64,000 nt of DNA from UBA8389 sp035719105 (GCA_035719105.1 DASTGN010000001.1:124001-188000); one strand, 5' to 3'. Counted from the stretch's first letter, positions 53,076 through 62,595 are shown. Numbers and translations are program-made. Notes: generated from the sequence alone by a model not told the origin.

Positions 53076-54764
53076 ATGGCAGACGATAAAAAAATCATTT
53101 TCTCCATGGTGGGAGTCAGCAAAATTTACCCTCCGCAGAAACAAGTACTCAAAAACATCTATCTATCGTTCTTTTACGGTGCCAAAATCGGCATCATCGG
53201 TTTGAACGGCTCCGGGAAATCGACTCTGATGAAAGTCATTGCTGGTTTGGAAAAGGAATTTCAGGGTGAAGTGGTTTTTTCACCTGGTTATACCGTCGGT
53301 TATTTGGAACAGGATCCAAAGCTGGATGAATCCAAAACGGTCAAGGAAATCGTTATGGAAGGGGTTCAGCCCATCGTAGACATTCTGGCAGAATACGAAG
53401 AAATCAACAACCTGTTCGGTTTGCCAGAATATTACGAGGATTCAGATAAAATGGACAAGCTCTTTGCCCGCCAAGCTGAATTGCAAGACAAAATTGATGC
53501 CACGGATGCCTGGAATCTCGATAACAAGTTGGAACGTGCCATGGATGCGCTGCGTTGTCCGGACAACGATCAAGCCATCAATACCCTTTCGGGTGGAGAA
53601 CGTCGCCGTGTGGCACTCTGCCGTTTGTTGCTCCAACAACCCGACGTGTTGCTGCTCGATGAGCCGACCAACCACTTGGACGCCGAATCCATCGACTGGT
53701 TGGAACAGCACCTTCAACAATATCCGGGCACTGTCATTGCCGTAACCCACGACCGATACTTCCTCGATAATGTTGCCGGATGGATTCTGGAACTTGACCG
53801 TGGCGAAGGCATTCCTTGGAAAGGAAATTACTCTTCCTGGTTGGAACAAAAGACCAAACGAATGGAGCAGGAAGAAAAGACTGCCAGCAAACGTCGCAAG
53901 ACATTGGAACGCGAGCTGGAATGGGTTCACATGGCTCCCAAAGCCCGTCAGGCAAAAGGTAAGGCTCGTCTGAACTCGTACGACCGATTGTTGAACGAAG
54001 ACCAAAAAGAAAAAGAAGACAAGCTGGAACTGTTCATACCGAACGGTCCTCGACTCGGAAATAAAGTCATTGAAGCACACGGTGTTTCCAAAGCTTACGG
54101 CGACAAACTGTTGTTCGACAATTTGGATTTCACCTTGCCTCCAAACGGCATCGTGGGTATCATCGGTCCGAATGGTGCGGGTAAAACCACTTTGTTCAAA
54201 CTGATTATGGGTCTTGAGTCAGCCGATGCAGGAACTTTCGAAGTGGGCGAAACGGTCAAACTTGGATATGTGGATCAGACACATGCTGCCATCGACCCCG
54301 AAAAAACTGTCTATCAGATAGTTTCAGGTGGAACCGACTACATTCGGGTAGGTGGCCGAGAAATCAGTTCCCGAGCCTATTTGTCCAAATTTAATTTTGC
54401 CGGTGGCGATCAGGAAAAATTGGCTGGTGTGCTCTCCGGAGGTGAAAGAAACCGATTGCATTTGGCTTTGAACCTTAAGTCCGAGGCCAACGTACTGCTT
54501 CTTGACGAACCCACCAACGACATTGATGTGAATACGTTGCGTGCACTCGAAGAAGGTTTGGAAAACTTTGCCGGATGTGCCGTGGTCATCAGCCACGACC
54601 GCTGGTTTCTTAACCGCATTTGCACTCATATTTTAGCTTTCGAAGGCAATTCGGAAGTCTTCTATTTTGAGGGCGGGTACTCCGATTACGAAGAAAATAA
54701 GCGTATGAGGCTGGGTGATGAGACTCCGAAACGAGTCCGGTATCGCAAGCTGATTGCCGATTGA
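53076..54764 (+). CDS. ettA: Energy-dependent translational throttle protein EttA (ABC-F)
   Basis: Ribosome-associated ATPase that gates the first elongation cycle according to the energy state. The 562-residue protein has two ABC domains: Walker A GLNGSGKSTLMK and GPNGAGKTTLFK, signatures LSGGERRRV and LSGGERNRL, and Walker B LLLDEPTNHLD and LLLDEPTNDID. There is no membrane domain. The arm insertion in the first domain and the linker (RELEWVHMAPKARQAKGKAR) that contacts P-site tRNA are typical of EttA rather than Uup or YheS. It is likely single-gene, with an ABC exporter pair 38 nt downstream. Confidence 0.95.
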   Translation: MADDKKIIFSMVGVSKIYPPQKQVLKNIYLSFFYGAKIGIIGLNGSGKSTLMKVIAGLEKEFQGEVVFSPGYTVGYLEQDPKLDESKTVKEIVMEGVQPIVDILAEYEEINNLFGLPEYYEDSDKMDKLFARQAELQDKIDATDAWNLDNKLERAMDALRCPDNDQAINTLSGGERRRVALCRLLLQQPDVLLLDEPTNHLDAESIDWLEQHLQQYPGTVIAVTHDRYFLDNVAGWILELDRGEGIPWKGNYSSWLEQKTKRMEQEEKTASKRRKTLERELEWVHMAPKARQAKGKARLNSYDRLLNEDQKEKEDKLELFIPNGPRLGNKVIEAHGVSKAYGDKLLFDNLDFTLPPNGIVGIIGPNGAGKTTLFKLIMGLESADAGTFEVGETVKLGYVDQTHAAIDPEKTVYQIVSGGTDYIRVGGREISSRAYLSKFNFAGGDQEKLAGVLSGGERNRLHLALNLKSEANVLLLDEPTNDIDVNTLRALEEGLENFAGCAVVISHDRWFLNRICTHILAFEGNSEVFYFEGGYSDYEENKRMRLGDETPKRVRYRKLIAD

Positions 54765-54791
54765 TAACCACCCAAATCTAAACCTTAACCT

Positions 54792-54799
54792 TATCTTTT
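54792..54799 (+). promoter_or_regulatory. -7-like element before the ABC exporter genes
   Basis: TATCTTTT matches TAnnTTTG in seven of eight positions and ends 3 nt before the ATG, which would again give a leaderless transcript. Read-through from ettA is the alternative. Confidence 0.35.
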
Positions 54800-54802
54800 A
54801 CC

Positions 54803-55573
54803 ATGGAACCCATTATCAGCATTCGGAACCTGAACAAATTCTACGGCTCAAAGCACGTATTGAACAACATCACCATTGACATTGAGCCTGGGCAAGTGAT
54901 CGGTTACATCGGACCCAACGGGGCTGGTAAAAGTACCACGGTTAAGATTCTGGTCGGCCTTTTATCCGATTTCACCGGCGAAGTCTTTGTCAAGGGCATT
55001 GACATTCGCCAGAACCCATTGGCTGTAAAATCATTGATTGGTTTCGTACCCGAAATGGCCGAACTTTACGATGTGCTCACACCCAACGAATTCCTTTCGT
55101 TGATGGGCTCCTTGTACGGACTTTCGCAAGAAGTTGTTGCAGAACGCGCCGGCCGCATGCTTGATGCGTTTGGCATGAGTGGCAACATGGATCAACGGAT
55201 GGATACGTTCAGTAAAGGAATGAAGCAAAAGGTTCTGATTACTTCTGGATTGCTTCATAACCCCGAAATCATCATTTTGGACGAACCATTAAGCGGATTG
55301 GACGCGAACAGTGTCATCATTGTCAAGGAGTTGATTGATAAGATGGCGAAAAATGGCAAAACCATTTTCTATTGCAGCCACATGATGGACGTAGTAGAAA
55401 AAGTCAGTGACCGCATAGTGCTCATCAACGAAGGCACGGTGGTAGCCGACGGCAGCTTTGAAGAACTTCGTCAAAGACAAGATAAGGACAGCTTAGAGGC
55501 CATCTTTGCCGGACTGACCTCCACACAATCCATGCACGATGCGAGTGACAAGTTAATGAACGCTTTTGATTAA
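54803..55573 (+). CDS. ABC transporter ATP-binding protein (exporter type)
   Basis: A 256-residue ATPase with Walker A GPNGAGKSTTVK, Q-loop FVPEMAEL, signature FSKGMKQKV, Walker B IIILDEPLSGLD and the switch His in YCSHMMDVVEK. The modified signature (SKGMKQK) and short C-terminal extension are those of ABC-2-type exporters (DRA/CcmA-like group). The next gene, 11 nt downstream, encodes the membrane partner. The substrate is unknown. Confidence 0.92.
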   Translation: MEPIISIRNLNKFYGSKHVLNNITIDIEPGQVIGYIGPNGAGKSTTVKILVGLLSDFTGEVFVKGIDIRQNPLAVKSLIGFVPEMAELYDVLTPNEFLSLMGSLYGLSQEVVAERAGRMLDAFGMSGNMDQRMDTFSKGMKQKVLITSGLLHNPEIIILDEPLSGLDANSVIIVKELIDKMAKNGKTIFYCSHMMDVVEKVSDRIVLINEGTVVADGSFEELRQRQDKDSLEAIFAGLTSTQSMHDASDKLMNAFD

Positions 55574-55584
55574 TTCGACAGAGA

Positions 55585-57282
55585 ATGAACTTCATCGATA
55601 AATTTTTTCTTTGGTTGGTCTTGTTGCCTGTTGCGTTGTATCAGAAGCTAGGTGTAGACCTGAATCAGTTGAAAGCCGTTTTGACTGCCAAGCTCACAAT
55701 GGACAACCGTCGGCCGGCTTCATTTGGAAATCGAAGCCGTGGCAAGGAGAAGAAAGTCATCAGCAAAGCCACCTTAAGCACCATGTTTGGTTCCTTAATG
55801 ACTGGGTTGATGATGCTTTTTTCATTTGGAATGGGTGCTGACATGGTGACTAAATTGTCCATGTATTTGTCCATGTTCATTTTCATGATTTGCATCACAT
55901 TGATTACCGATTTCACTGCAGTGCTCATTGACGTTCGCGACAACCTGATTATCCTGCCCAAACCGATTTCCGATAGGACATTCGTGACGGCCAGGCTCTT
56001 GCACATCACCATCCGAACCTGCATGGTCGTTTGGCCGATGACGTTGCCTGGATGCATCACCGCCGCTATTATGGAAGGGCCTGCCATCATTCTGCCTTTT
56101 ATGATGATGATCTTATTGATGACTTTGCTGGGTATTTTCTTTATCAACACCATATATATATTGATTCTGAAAATAACGACCCCTGTCAAATTTCAATCCG
56201 TCATCGGTTCCATTCAAATCGGATTTGTAATCTTGGTGATGTTATCGTATCAGATTTTGCCTCGCATGATTCAGTCGGCTGAATTAGCAAATATCAGTAT
56301 ATCCAACATGCCGTTCATGCAGTTTTACCCACCGTTCTGGTTTGCCGATTCCTGCATGTTGCTCTCAGGTGACCATTTTTCAGCTGAATCGATGATGAGC
56401 TTAGTGCTTTCCATCATCGTACCCCTGCTGTCAATTTGGTTGGTCGTGCGCTTTTTCGCACCGTCTTTCAATAAGAAATTAAGTATGATCACTGGTGGAA
56501 CGGCTGAACAAAGGGCATCGCACAAGCAATTCAAAAGTTCCAACAAGGTTTCATTAATGGAACGGCTGGCTCGTTGGTTGAACCAGCCCGGCGCTGAATA
56601 CGCCGGTTTCGTTTTCGCAGGTCAAATGATTGGACGTAGCCGCGATTTCAAAATGAAAGTGTACCCCTCGATTGGGTATTTGATTGTTTTCTGTGGCTTG
56701 ATGTTGTTTCGCGACAAATCCTTTGCCTCTTTGGTCGATGGGACCAAACTAGCGCCCATGTTGCTGGTAGTCATATACATGAGCAGCATGCTTTTGAGTT
56801 CAGCCATGCTTCAGTTGCCTTATTCCGATAAATTCAAAGCTTCCTGGTTGTTTTTTGTTGCCCCCGTCGATAAGCCCGGTTTGGTCATCAGTGGTGCCGT
56901 CAAATGTGTGATGGTTCTATTTTTTGTCCCATTGGCTTTGGTCTTGGTCGTTTTGGGCTTGGTGCTTCAAGGACCAGCCATTTTGCCGAATCTGCTTCTG
57001 GGTTGTCTGAATGTGTTGGTTATCGGTTCCCTTTTAGCCTATATCATGGTTAAAAACCTGCCCTTCAGTGTCGCTCAGGACGGTGCATCGGGTGGTGGCA
57101 CCTTTATTCGCTCCATGTTGCTGCTTCTGCTGCCAGGAGGTTTTGGTTTGATCCATTATTTCTTGTCCGGATTTCAGTGGGTGATTTTACTTTTGTTGCT
57201 CATCACAGCCGTCATACCCTGGTTGGTTTTTGATGAGATCAAAAAACGGGAATGGAACTCACTGAAAAATCAAGGAGACTAA
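55585..57282 (+). CDS. ABC-2-type membrane permease of an exporter
   Basis: A 565-residue integral membrane protein with about 12 hydrophobic segments in two clusters (about 65-270 and 360-550), separated by a hydrophilic loop rich in Lys and Ser (EQRASHKQFKSSNKVSLMERL). There is no recognisable ATPase or sensor domain. Gene order and spacing make it the permease for the ATPase upstream. Methionine content is high in the first half. I cannot assign a substrate. It ends 1 nt from the convergent nth gene. Confidence 0.78.
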   Translation: MNFIDKFFLWLVLLPVALYQKLGVDLNQLKAVLTAKLTMDNRRPASFGNRSRGKEKKVISKATLSTMFGSLMTGLMMLFSFGMGADMVTKLSMYLSMFIFMICITLITDFTAVLIDVRDNLIILPKPISDRTFVTARLLHITIRTCMVVWPMTLPGCITAAIMEGPAIILPFMMMILLMTLLGIFFINTIYILILKITTPVKFQSVIGSIQIGFVILVMLSYQILPRMIQSAELANISISNMPFMQFYPPFWFADSCMLLSGDHFSAESMMSLVLSIIVPLLSIWLVVRFFAPSFNKKLSMITGGTAEQRASHKQFKSSNKVSLMERLARWLNQPGAEYAGFVFAGQMIGRSRDFKMKVYPSIGYLIVFCGLMLFRDKSFASLVDGTKLAPMLLVVIYMSSMLLSSAMLQLPYSDKFKASWLFFVAPVDKPGLVISGAVKCVMVLFFVPLALVLVVLGLVLQGPAILPNLLLGCLNVLVIGSLLAYIMVKNLPFSVAQDGASGGGTFIRSMLLLLLPGGFGLIHYFLSGFQWVILLLLLITAVIPWLVFDEIKKREWNSLKNQGD

Positions 57283-57283
57283 T

Positions 57284-57919
57284 TTATTTTCCGCTTTTAT
57301 AAAGGCACCATGGTGCTAAGCCGCAAATCTCACAAAGTGGCTTCCGTGCCTGACAGGTATATCGACCGTGCAGAATGAGCCAATGATGTGCAATGGTAAG
57401 TAAATCCGTCGGGATATGCTGCATGAGTATTTTTTCAGTCTCTTCAGGTGATTTGGAATTAATGGTGAGGCCTAAGCGGTTGGATACGCGGAAAACATGA
57501 GTGTCCACAGGCATGGCGGGCTTGTCGAATGCGCAGATGAGCACCACGCTGGCGGTCTTGCGTCCCACGCCGGGCAAGGTCAACAGTTCCTCCATGGTGT
57601 CGGGTACACGACCACCGAAATCTGAAACTACTTTTTGCGCCATGCCTACGATGGACTTGGCTTTGTTGTTGGGATAGGAAATGCTCTTAATATAGGTGTA
57701 GACCTCCTCGGGTGAGGATGCCGCCATGACTTCTGCCGTCGGAAAGGTTTCAAATAGTGCCGGAGTGGTCATGTTGACCCGTTTGTCTGTGCATTGGGCA
57801 GAAAGTATCACGGCCACCAGCATTTCATATGGATTCCTGAAATCCAGTTCCGACTTTGCTTCAGGCATATGTTCCTGAAACCAGCCGATGATGTTCTTAT
57901 AGCGATCTTTTGTGGTCAA
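57284..57919 (-). CDS. nth: Endonuclease III
   Basis: DNA glycosylase/AP lyase for oxidised pyrimidines. The 211-residue protein has the helix-hairpin-helix LPGVGRKTASVV with the catalytic lysine, the catalytic aspartate in MPVDTHVFRVSNRLG, and the 4Fe-4S ligands CQARKPLCEICGLAPWC. The only start that gives the normal N-terminus (TTKDRYKNIIGWFQEH) is a TTG at 57919 that overlaps the pheS stop (TTGA); the first in-frame ATG comes 17 codons later. Translation is probably coupled to pheS. Confidence 0.94.
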   Translation of the reverse strand: MTTKDRYKNIIGWFQEHMPEAKSELDFRNPYEMLVAVILSAQCTDKRVNMTTPALFETFPTAEVMAASSPEEVYTYIKSISYPNNKAKSIVGMAQKVVSDFGGRVPDTMEELLTLPGVGRKTASVVLICAFDKPAMPVDTHVFRVSNRLGLTINSKSPEETEKILMQHIPTDLLTIAHHWLILHGRYTCQARKPLCEICGLAPWCLYKSGK

Positions 57920-58935
57920 TATGCCGCTTTGAATTGCTCGAGGAATCGTTGGTCGTTTTCCGAAAACATACGCAAATCCTTTACCTGATATTTCAAGTTT
58001 GTGATTCGTTCAATGCCCATACCCAGCGCAAATCCGCTGTAGACCTTACTGTCGATGCCGCAATTTTCCAGCACGGCAGGATCCACCATTCCGCAACCCA
58101 AGATTTCTACCCAACCGGTGTGTTTGCAGAAGGGACAACCTTTACCACCACAGATGTTGCAAGAAATATCCATTTCTGCCGAAGGCTCGGTGAATGGGAA
58201 GTAGGAGGGACGCAGGCGGATTTCTGTCTTCTCGCCAAACATTTCGCGGGCAAAGTAAAGAAGCGTTTGTTTCAGGTCTGCAAAAGAAACATCCTTGTCG
58301 ATGTACAGGGCTTCCACTTGATGGAAAAAGCAGTGTGCACGATAAGAAATGGCTTCGTTGCGATAGACGCGACCTGGGCAAATGATGCGAATGGGTGGTT
58401 GAGTTTGTTCCATCACGCGGGTCTGTACCGATGAAGTATGGGTACGCAGTAGAATATCTGGCGTTTTTTCAATGAAGAACGTGTCCTGCATATCTCGGGC
58501 AGGGTGTTCCAATGGGAAGTTCAGCGATTCGAATACATGCCAATCGTCTTCGATCTCTGGACCCTCTGCAATCGTGAAACCCAAGCGTGCAAAAATGTCG
58601 ACAATTTCGTTTTTGACGATGGAAAGTGGATGGCGGGTGCCCAACCCGATGGGGTAGGCGTTGCGACTATAATCGATATCGGCATCGGTGTTGCTGGTGG
58701 TCTCAAATTGAGCCTTCAGTTCGTTCAATCGTTCCTGTGCCTTGTCTTTCAACACGTTAAGTTGTTGTCCTACTTCGCGTTTCAGTTCATTTGGTACGTT
58801 TCTGAAATCGTTGAATAGCAAGCTGATCTCGCCTTTTTTGCTCAGGTACTTGATGCGAAGCGCTTCCAATTCTTCTGCCCCGTTGGCAGACCAAGCATTG
58901 ACTTCCGCCAAAAGTTGATGAATCCGTTCTGTCAT
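57916..58935 (-). CDS. pheS: Phenylalanyl-tRNA synthetase alpha subunit
   Basis: Charges tRNA-Phe together with PheT, which is not in the window. The 339-residue protein has an N-terminal tRNA-binding coiled coil, then class II motif 2 (FHQVEALYIDKDVSFADLK region), the TRPSYFPFTEPSAE-type motif (here RLRPSYFPFTEPSAEMD), and motif 3 GFALGMGIERITNLKY. A CNICGGKGCPFCKHTGW zinc-like insertion is present. The ATG at 58935 (MTERIHQLLAEVN) fits the family. A TTG-initiated upstream extension would read into the promoter. Confidence 0.96.
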   Translation of the reverse strand: MTERIHQLLAEVNAWSANGAEELEALRIKYLSKKGEISLLFNDFRNVPNELKREVGQQLNVLKDKAQERLNELKAQFETTSNTDADIDYSRNAYPIGLGTRHPLSIVKNEIVDIFARLGFTIAEGPEIEDDWHVFESLNFPLEHPARDMQDTFFIEKTPDILLRTHTSSVQTRVMEQTQPPIRIICPGRVYRNEAISYRAHCFFHQVEALYIDKDVSFADLKQTLLYFAREMFGEKTEIRLRPSYFPFTEPSAEMDISCNICGGKGCPFCKHTGWVEILGCGMVDPAVLENCGIDSKVYSGFALGMGIERITNLKYQVKDLRMFSENDQRFLEQFKAAY

Positions 58936-58965
58936 TGTCGTAAAATACTTTTCTTTTTCAGACCA

Positions 58966-58973
58966 CAAATGTA
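58966..58973 (-). promoter_or_regulatory. -7 promoter element of pheS-nth
   Basis: TACATTTG on the minus strand, an exact match 30 nt before the pheS ATG. A divergent TATCTTTA (58985-58992, one mismatch) on the plus strand could serve tilS. Confidence 0.65.
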
Positions 58974-59024
58974 CGTTTTATTTTTATCTTTACAGAACGG
59001 AAAGTCGCCAAAATCTACGGAGTC

Positions 59025-60368
59025 ATGCTTCATCGTACCGTTAAAAAATTCATTGAATCACAGCATTTGTTGCCAGAAGGTTCCAGGGTCATCGTCGCCC
59101 TGAGTGGAGGAGCCGATTCGGTCGCCTTGATGGATATTCTGTACCGACTCGATTACGCATGCATCGGAGCTCATGTCAATTTTCATCTCCGTGGAGAGGA
59201 GTCCGACCGTGATGCTGCCTTTTCCCATCAGGTTTGCAGAGATTTGGGCGTTCCTTTTTACAAAACGGATTTGTATGCGGCCGAATACGCTGAAGAAGAA
59301 GGAATCTCGGTTGAAATGGCAGCCAGGGAGCTCCGGTATCGATGGTTTGAACAGTTACGAAAAGAACAAGGTGCAGTGGCTGTTGCCGTCGCTCATCATC
59401 GCGATGACAGTGTGGAAACCGTGCTCCTTAATTTAATACGAGGAACCGGCATTCGCGGACTAACCGGTATCAAACCACAAAACGGCAACATTGTCAGGCC
59501 TTTACTTTGTTGCGACCGGGAAGATGTCTTGGAATACATTCAGCAAAGAGGGTTGACTTTTATGACAGACCGTACGAACGCCCTCAACGAATATCGTCGC
59601 AATAAGATTCGGAATGAAGTGCTGCCGTTGCTGGAGAGCATTCAGCCCTCTGTTCGCGAATCCATTGCCCGTACCATGGATCATCTGAATGAAACGGAAG
59701 TTCTGTACGAAGGTGCCATCGAGGATGCCAAAAAACGCATCTGCCCCGACTGGAAAAAAGGCTCGGAATCGACCCTGAAAATTTCAATTTCCGCCCTGGA
59801 ACATGAGAAAGTACCTCAAAGCTTGCTTTACGAAATTCTGTCGGAATATGGTTTCGGCAGGTTGGACGTGCAAAACATCTGGAAAAACCGTTTGGGTGGA
59901 TCCGGGAAAATCTATTTTTCTCATTCATTTCGATTGGTTTTCGATCGAGACAGCATGTTGGTCACCGAAATTCCACCCTTGGACGAGGCTGAATTTCCTT
60001 TGGAAGAAGGCCAATCCTCTTTAAATGAACCATTCCAAATGCACTGTCAACTCGTGCATTCAGACAAGAATTTTCAAATTTCCACCTCCAAATCGAAGGC
60101 TTATCTCGATGCGGACAAACTGCTTTTCCCCTTGATTATACGTCACCCGCGCAAGGGGGACAATTTTATTCCCTTTGGAATGCATGGCCGGAAGCTCATC
60201 AGCGACTATTGCATTGATCGTAAAATGAACGCTTTGGAGAAAGAAGAACTCTGGTTGCTTTGTTCTGGTAAGGACGTTGTGTGGGTTATTGGTGAACGCA
60301 TTGATAACCGATTCCGTATTGACGAGACGACCAAACGCATCTTTCAACTAAGTGTGAATGGCTTTTGA
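59025..60368 (+). CDS. tilS: tRNA(Ile)-lysidine synthase
   Basis: Modifies C34 of tRNA-Ile(CAU) to lysidine, an essential step for reading AUA. The 447-residue protein has the PP-loop ALSGGADSVALMDIL, HVNFHLRGEESDRD and AHHRDDSVETVLLNLIRGTG. A C-terminal TilS domain has IRHPRKGDNFIPFGMHGRKLI. The length fits the long form of the enzyme. It is divergent from pheS across about 90 nt. Confidence 0.96.
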   Translation: MLHRTVKKFIESQHLLPEGSRVIVALSGGADSVALMDILYRLDYACIGAHVNFHLRGEESDRDAAFSHQVCRDLGVPFYKTDLYAAEYAEEEGISVEMAARELRYRWFEQLRKEQGAVAVAVAHHRDDSVETVLLNLIRGTGIRGLTGIKPQNGNIVRPLLCCDREDVLEYIQQRGLTFMTDRTNALNEYRRNKIRNEVLPLLESIQPSVRESIARTMDHLNETEVLYEGAIEDAKKRICPDWKKGSESTLKISISALEHEKVPQSLLYEILSEYGFGRLDVQNIWKNRLGGSGKIYFSHSFRLVFDRDSMLVTEIPPLDEAEFPLEEGQSSLNEPFQMHCQLVHSDKNFQISTSKSKAYLDADKLLFPLIIRHPRKGDNFIPFGMHGRKLISDYCIDRKMNALEKEELWLLCSGKDVVWVIGERIDNRFRIDETTKRIFQLSVNGF

Positions 60369-60409
60369 ACATTTTTTTTTACAAAATGAAGGAATATCCG
60401 AAAAAGGAT

Positions 60410-60417
60410 TATCTTTG
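60410..60417 (+). promoter_or_regulatory. -7 promoter element of rho
   Basis: TATCTTTG, an exact match with about 70 nt of leader before the rho ATG. The leader may take part in Rho autoregulation, which is known in other bacteria, but no specific element is visible. Confidence 0.65.
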
Positions 60418-60490
60418 CAGGGATTTCTTCCAACGGACGCAGCTCTGCTACCGTTAAAAAAACAACCAAATTTTCCCATAACATCTTTAC

Positions 60491-62581
60491 ATGCCCAACT
60501 TTAACATTGTGCAACTGAACTCCAAGTCGTTGCCAGAACTCATTGAAATTGCCAAAGAACTCGGACTGACCAAAGTCGATTCCACAGAAAAAAATGCACT
60601 CATCTACCGGATTCTGGATGAGCAAGCCATTCAAAATGCAAGCCGTAAAGCTGCTCTCATTAAAGACGTTGATTCGGATGACCGCCGCAAACGCACCCGT
60701 ATTCCTTTGGTCAAAGAAAAGGACGTGAAAGTCTACACTGCCAACGATAAGGAGGCAAAACAGATCAAACCGACATCCAAGCCTAACCCTAAACCAACTG
60801 CTCCTGCAGCCGAAGGGGAAGTCAAACCTGAAGGTCAACCTCAACCTAAAAAGGGCCCGAATCCCAATCAGCGGACTCGCCCCAAATTGGAAAAACCTCG
60901 TCGCCCCGAACAACCAGTCGTTGAAAATCCGTTTTCCGATGTGATGGCTTCTGAAGCAGCCGAAGGAACTCCTACTGAAAAGTTCGAGGTAACCAATCCT
61001 GTTGTTGAAGCACAACCTGTGATTGAAACCGAAGTTGCTGTTGTTTCTGCCGAAGCCGTGGTTGAGGAAACTAAAACTGCCGTCGAACCCGTCAAAAAAC
61101 AAAGAGGCCGTCCTAAAGCCAAGCTTGTTTTAAAATCGGAACTGGATGCAAAAGCTCAGGAATTATTGGCTGCAAGTGGGGTAGAACCTACCGTTGTCGA
61201 AGGCGCTGAAGCTCCGGTTGCAGAGGCAAATGAAGCTGATTCGTTGCGTACCGCTGCTGAAGAAGCCTTGGCCGAAGCTCGTCGACTTGCCGGTATCGGA
61301 CCAAAACCCGAAGGTGGCATTCAACAAAACCGCAACCAACAGAACCAAAAGCAAAATCCCAATCAGCAGAATCGCGGAAATTTCCAGCGACCCAACCCCA
61401 ACCAAAATCCCAATCAAAACCAAAATCGCCCCCCACGCGAAGACGATCGTCCTTTTGAATTCGAAGGAATTCTGGTCGGTTCTGGCTGTCTTGAAATCAT
61501 GCCCGACGGTTACGGATTTTTGCGCTCCTCCGATTACAACTACCTTGCATCACCCGATGATGTCTATGTTTCCCAGTCCCAAATCAAACTTTTCGGCCTC
61601 AAGACCGGTGATGTGGTTCTCGGTCCGATTCGCCCACCCAAGGAAGGTGAAAAATATTTCCCGCTGGTCAAGGTTGAAAAAATCAACGGTCGCGAACCTT
61701 CTTTCGTAAGAGACCGTTTGAGCTTCGATCACCTGACTCCGCTTTTCCCCGAAGAAAAATTCAACTTGACTGGCAACAGACAGTATGCCAACACTTCAGT
61801 ACGTGTCGTAGACCTGTTTTCGCCCATCGGTAAAGGCCAACGTGGTCTCATTGTTGCTCAGCCAAAGACTGGTAAGACGGTGTTGCTCAAAGATATAGCC
61901 AATGCTATCGCAGCCAACCACCCGGAAGTGTACATGATTGTGTTGCTTATCGACGAACGCCCTGAAGAAGTTACCGATATGGCACGCAGCGTCAATGCTG
62001 AAGTCATTGCTTCCACTTTCGACGAACCCGCCGATCGTCACGTAAAAATCGCCAGTATTGTGCTTGAAAAGGCTAAACGCATGGTGGAATGCGGACACGA
62101 CGTGGTTATTTTGCTCGACTCCATCACTCGCTTGGCTCGTGCCTACAACACGGTTGCACCTGCTTCAGGCAAAGTGCTTTCCGGAGGTGTGGACGCCAAC
62201 GCTCTGCACAAACCCAAACGCTTCTTCGGCGCTGCCCGAAACATTGAAAACGGCGGTTCGCTCACCATTATTGCCACGGCTTTGACCGAAACCGGTTCCA
62301 AGATGGATGATGTCATCTTCGAAGAATTCAAGGGCACTGGTAATATGGAACTTCAATTAGACCGCAAGCTTTCCAACAAGCGCATTTTCCCTGCTGTCGA
62401 CATCACCGCTTCCAGTACGCGTCGCGACGATTTGTTGCTCGACAAGCAAACCCAAGATCGCTTGTGGATTCTTCGCCGTTATTTATCCGACATGAATTCA
62501 TTGGAAGCCATGGACTTCCTTAAAGGTCGCCTGGAAAAAACGGCTTCCAACGAAGAGTTCCTTGCTTCGATGAACGATTAG
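60491..62581 (+). CDS. rho: Transcription termination factor Rho with a long disordered insert
   Basis: Hexameric RNA helicase that terminates transcripts. At 696 residues it is about 280 longer than E. coli Rho (419). The N-terminal Rho-N domain (LNSKSLPELIEIAKELGLTK) is followed by a low-complexity region rich in Pro, Glu, Lys and Ala. An Asn/Gln-rich stretch lies at about 277-317. The RNA-binding cold-shock fold (GILVGSGCLEIMPDGYGFLR) and the ATPase core follow (Walker A AQPKTGKTVLL near 457; DERPEEVTDM; LLDSITRLARAYN; and the R-loop/Q-loop region SGGVDANALHKPKRFFGAAR). The core is complete and standard. Long Rho inserts are known in Bacteroidota. Confidence 0.97.
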   Translation: MPNFNIVQLNSKSLPELIEIAKELGLTKVDSTEKNALIYRILDEQAIQNASRKAALIKDVDSDDRRKRTRIPLVKEKDVKVYTANDKEAKQIKPTSKPNPKPTAPAAEGEVKPEGQPQPKKGPNPNQRTRPKLEKPRRPEQPVVENPFSDVMASEAAEGTPTEKFEVTNPVVEAQPVIETEVAVVSAEAVVEETKTAVEPVKKQRGRPKAKLVLKSELDAKAQELLAASGVEPTVVEGAEAPVAEANEADSLRTAAEEALAEARRLAGIGPKPEGGIQQNRNQQNQKQNPNQQNRGNFQRPNPNQNPNQNQNRPPREDDRPFEFEGILVGSGCLEIMPDGYGFLRSSDYNYLASPDDVYVSQSQIKLFGLKTGDVVLGPIRPPKEGEKYFPLVKVEKINGREPSFVRDRLSFDHLTPLFPEEKFNLTGNRQYANTSVRVVDLFSPIGKGQRGLIVAQPKTGKTVLLKDIANAIAANHPEVYMIVLLIDERPEEVTDMARSVNAEVIASTFDEPADRHVKIASIVLEKAKRMVECGHDVVILLDSITRLARAYNTVAPASGKVLSGGVDANALHKPKRFFGAARNIENGGSLTIIATALTETGSKMDDVIFEEFKGTGNMELQLDRKLSNKRIFPAVDITASSTRRDDLLLDKQTQDRLWILRRYLSDMNSLEAMDFLKGRLEKTASNEEFLASMND

Positions 62582-62595
62582 GATGTCAACATAAT

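Noticed and set aside
60344..61102. A 252-codon minus-strand frame opposite the rho start
   Set aside because: It is Phe- and Arg-rich as the reverse of a low-complexity Lys/Glu/Pro region. Rho explains the sequence.
61318..61440. Short tandem AAC/CAA-rich repeats resembling a CRISPR or satellite
   Set aside because: The bases are in frame within rho and encode its Asn/Gln-rich segment. There are no unique spacers.
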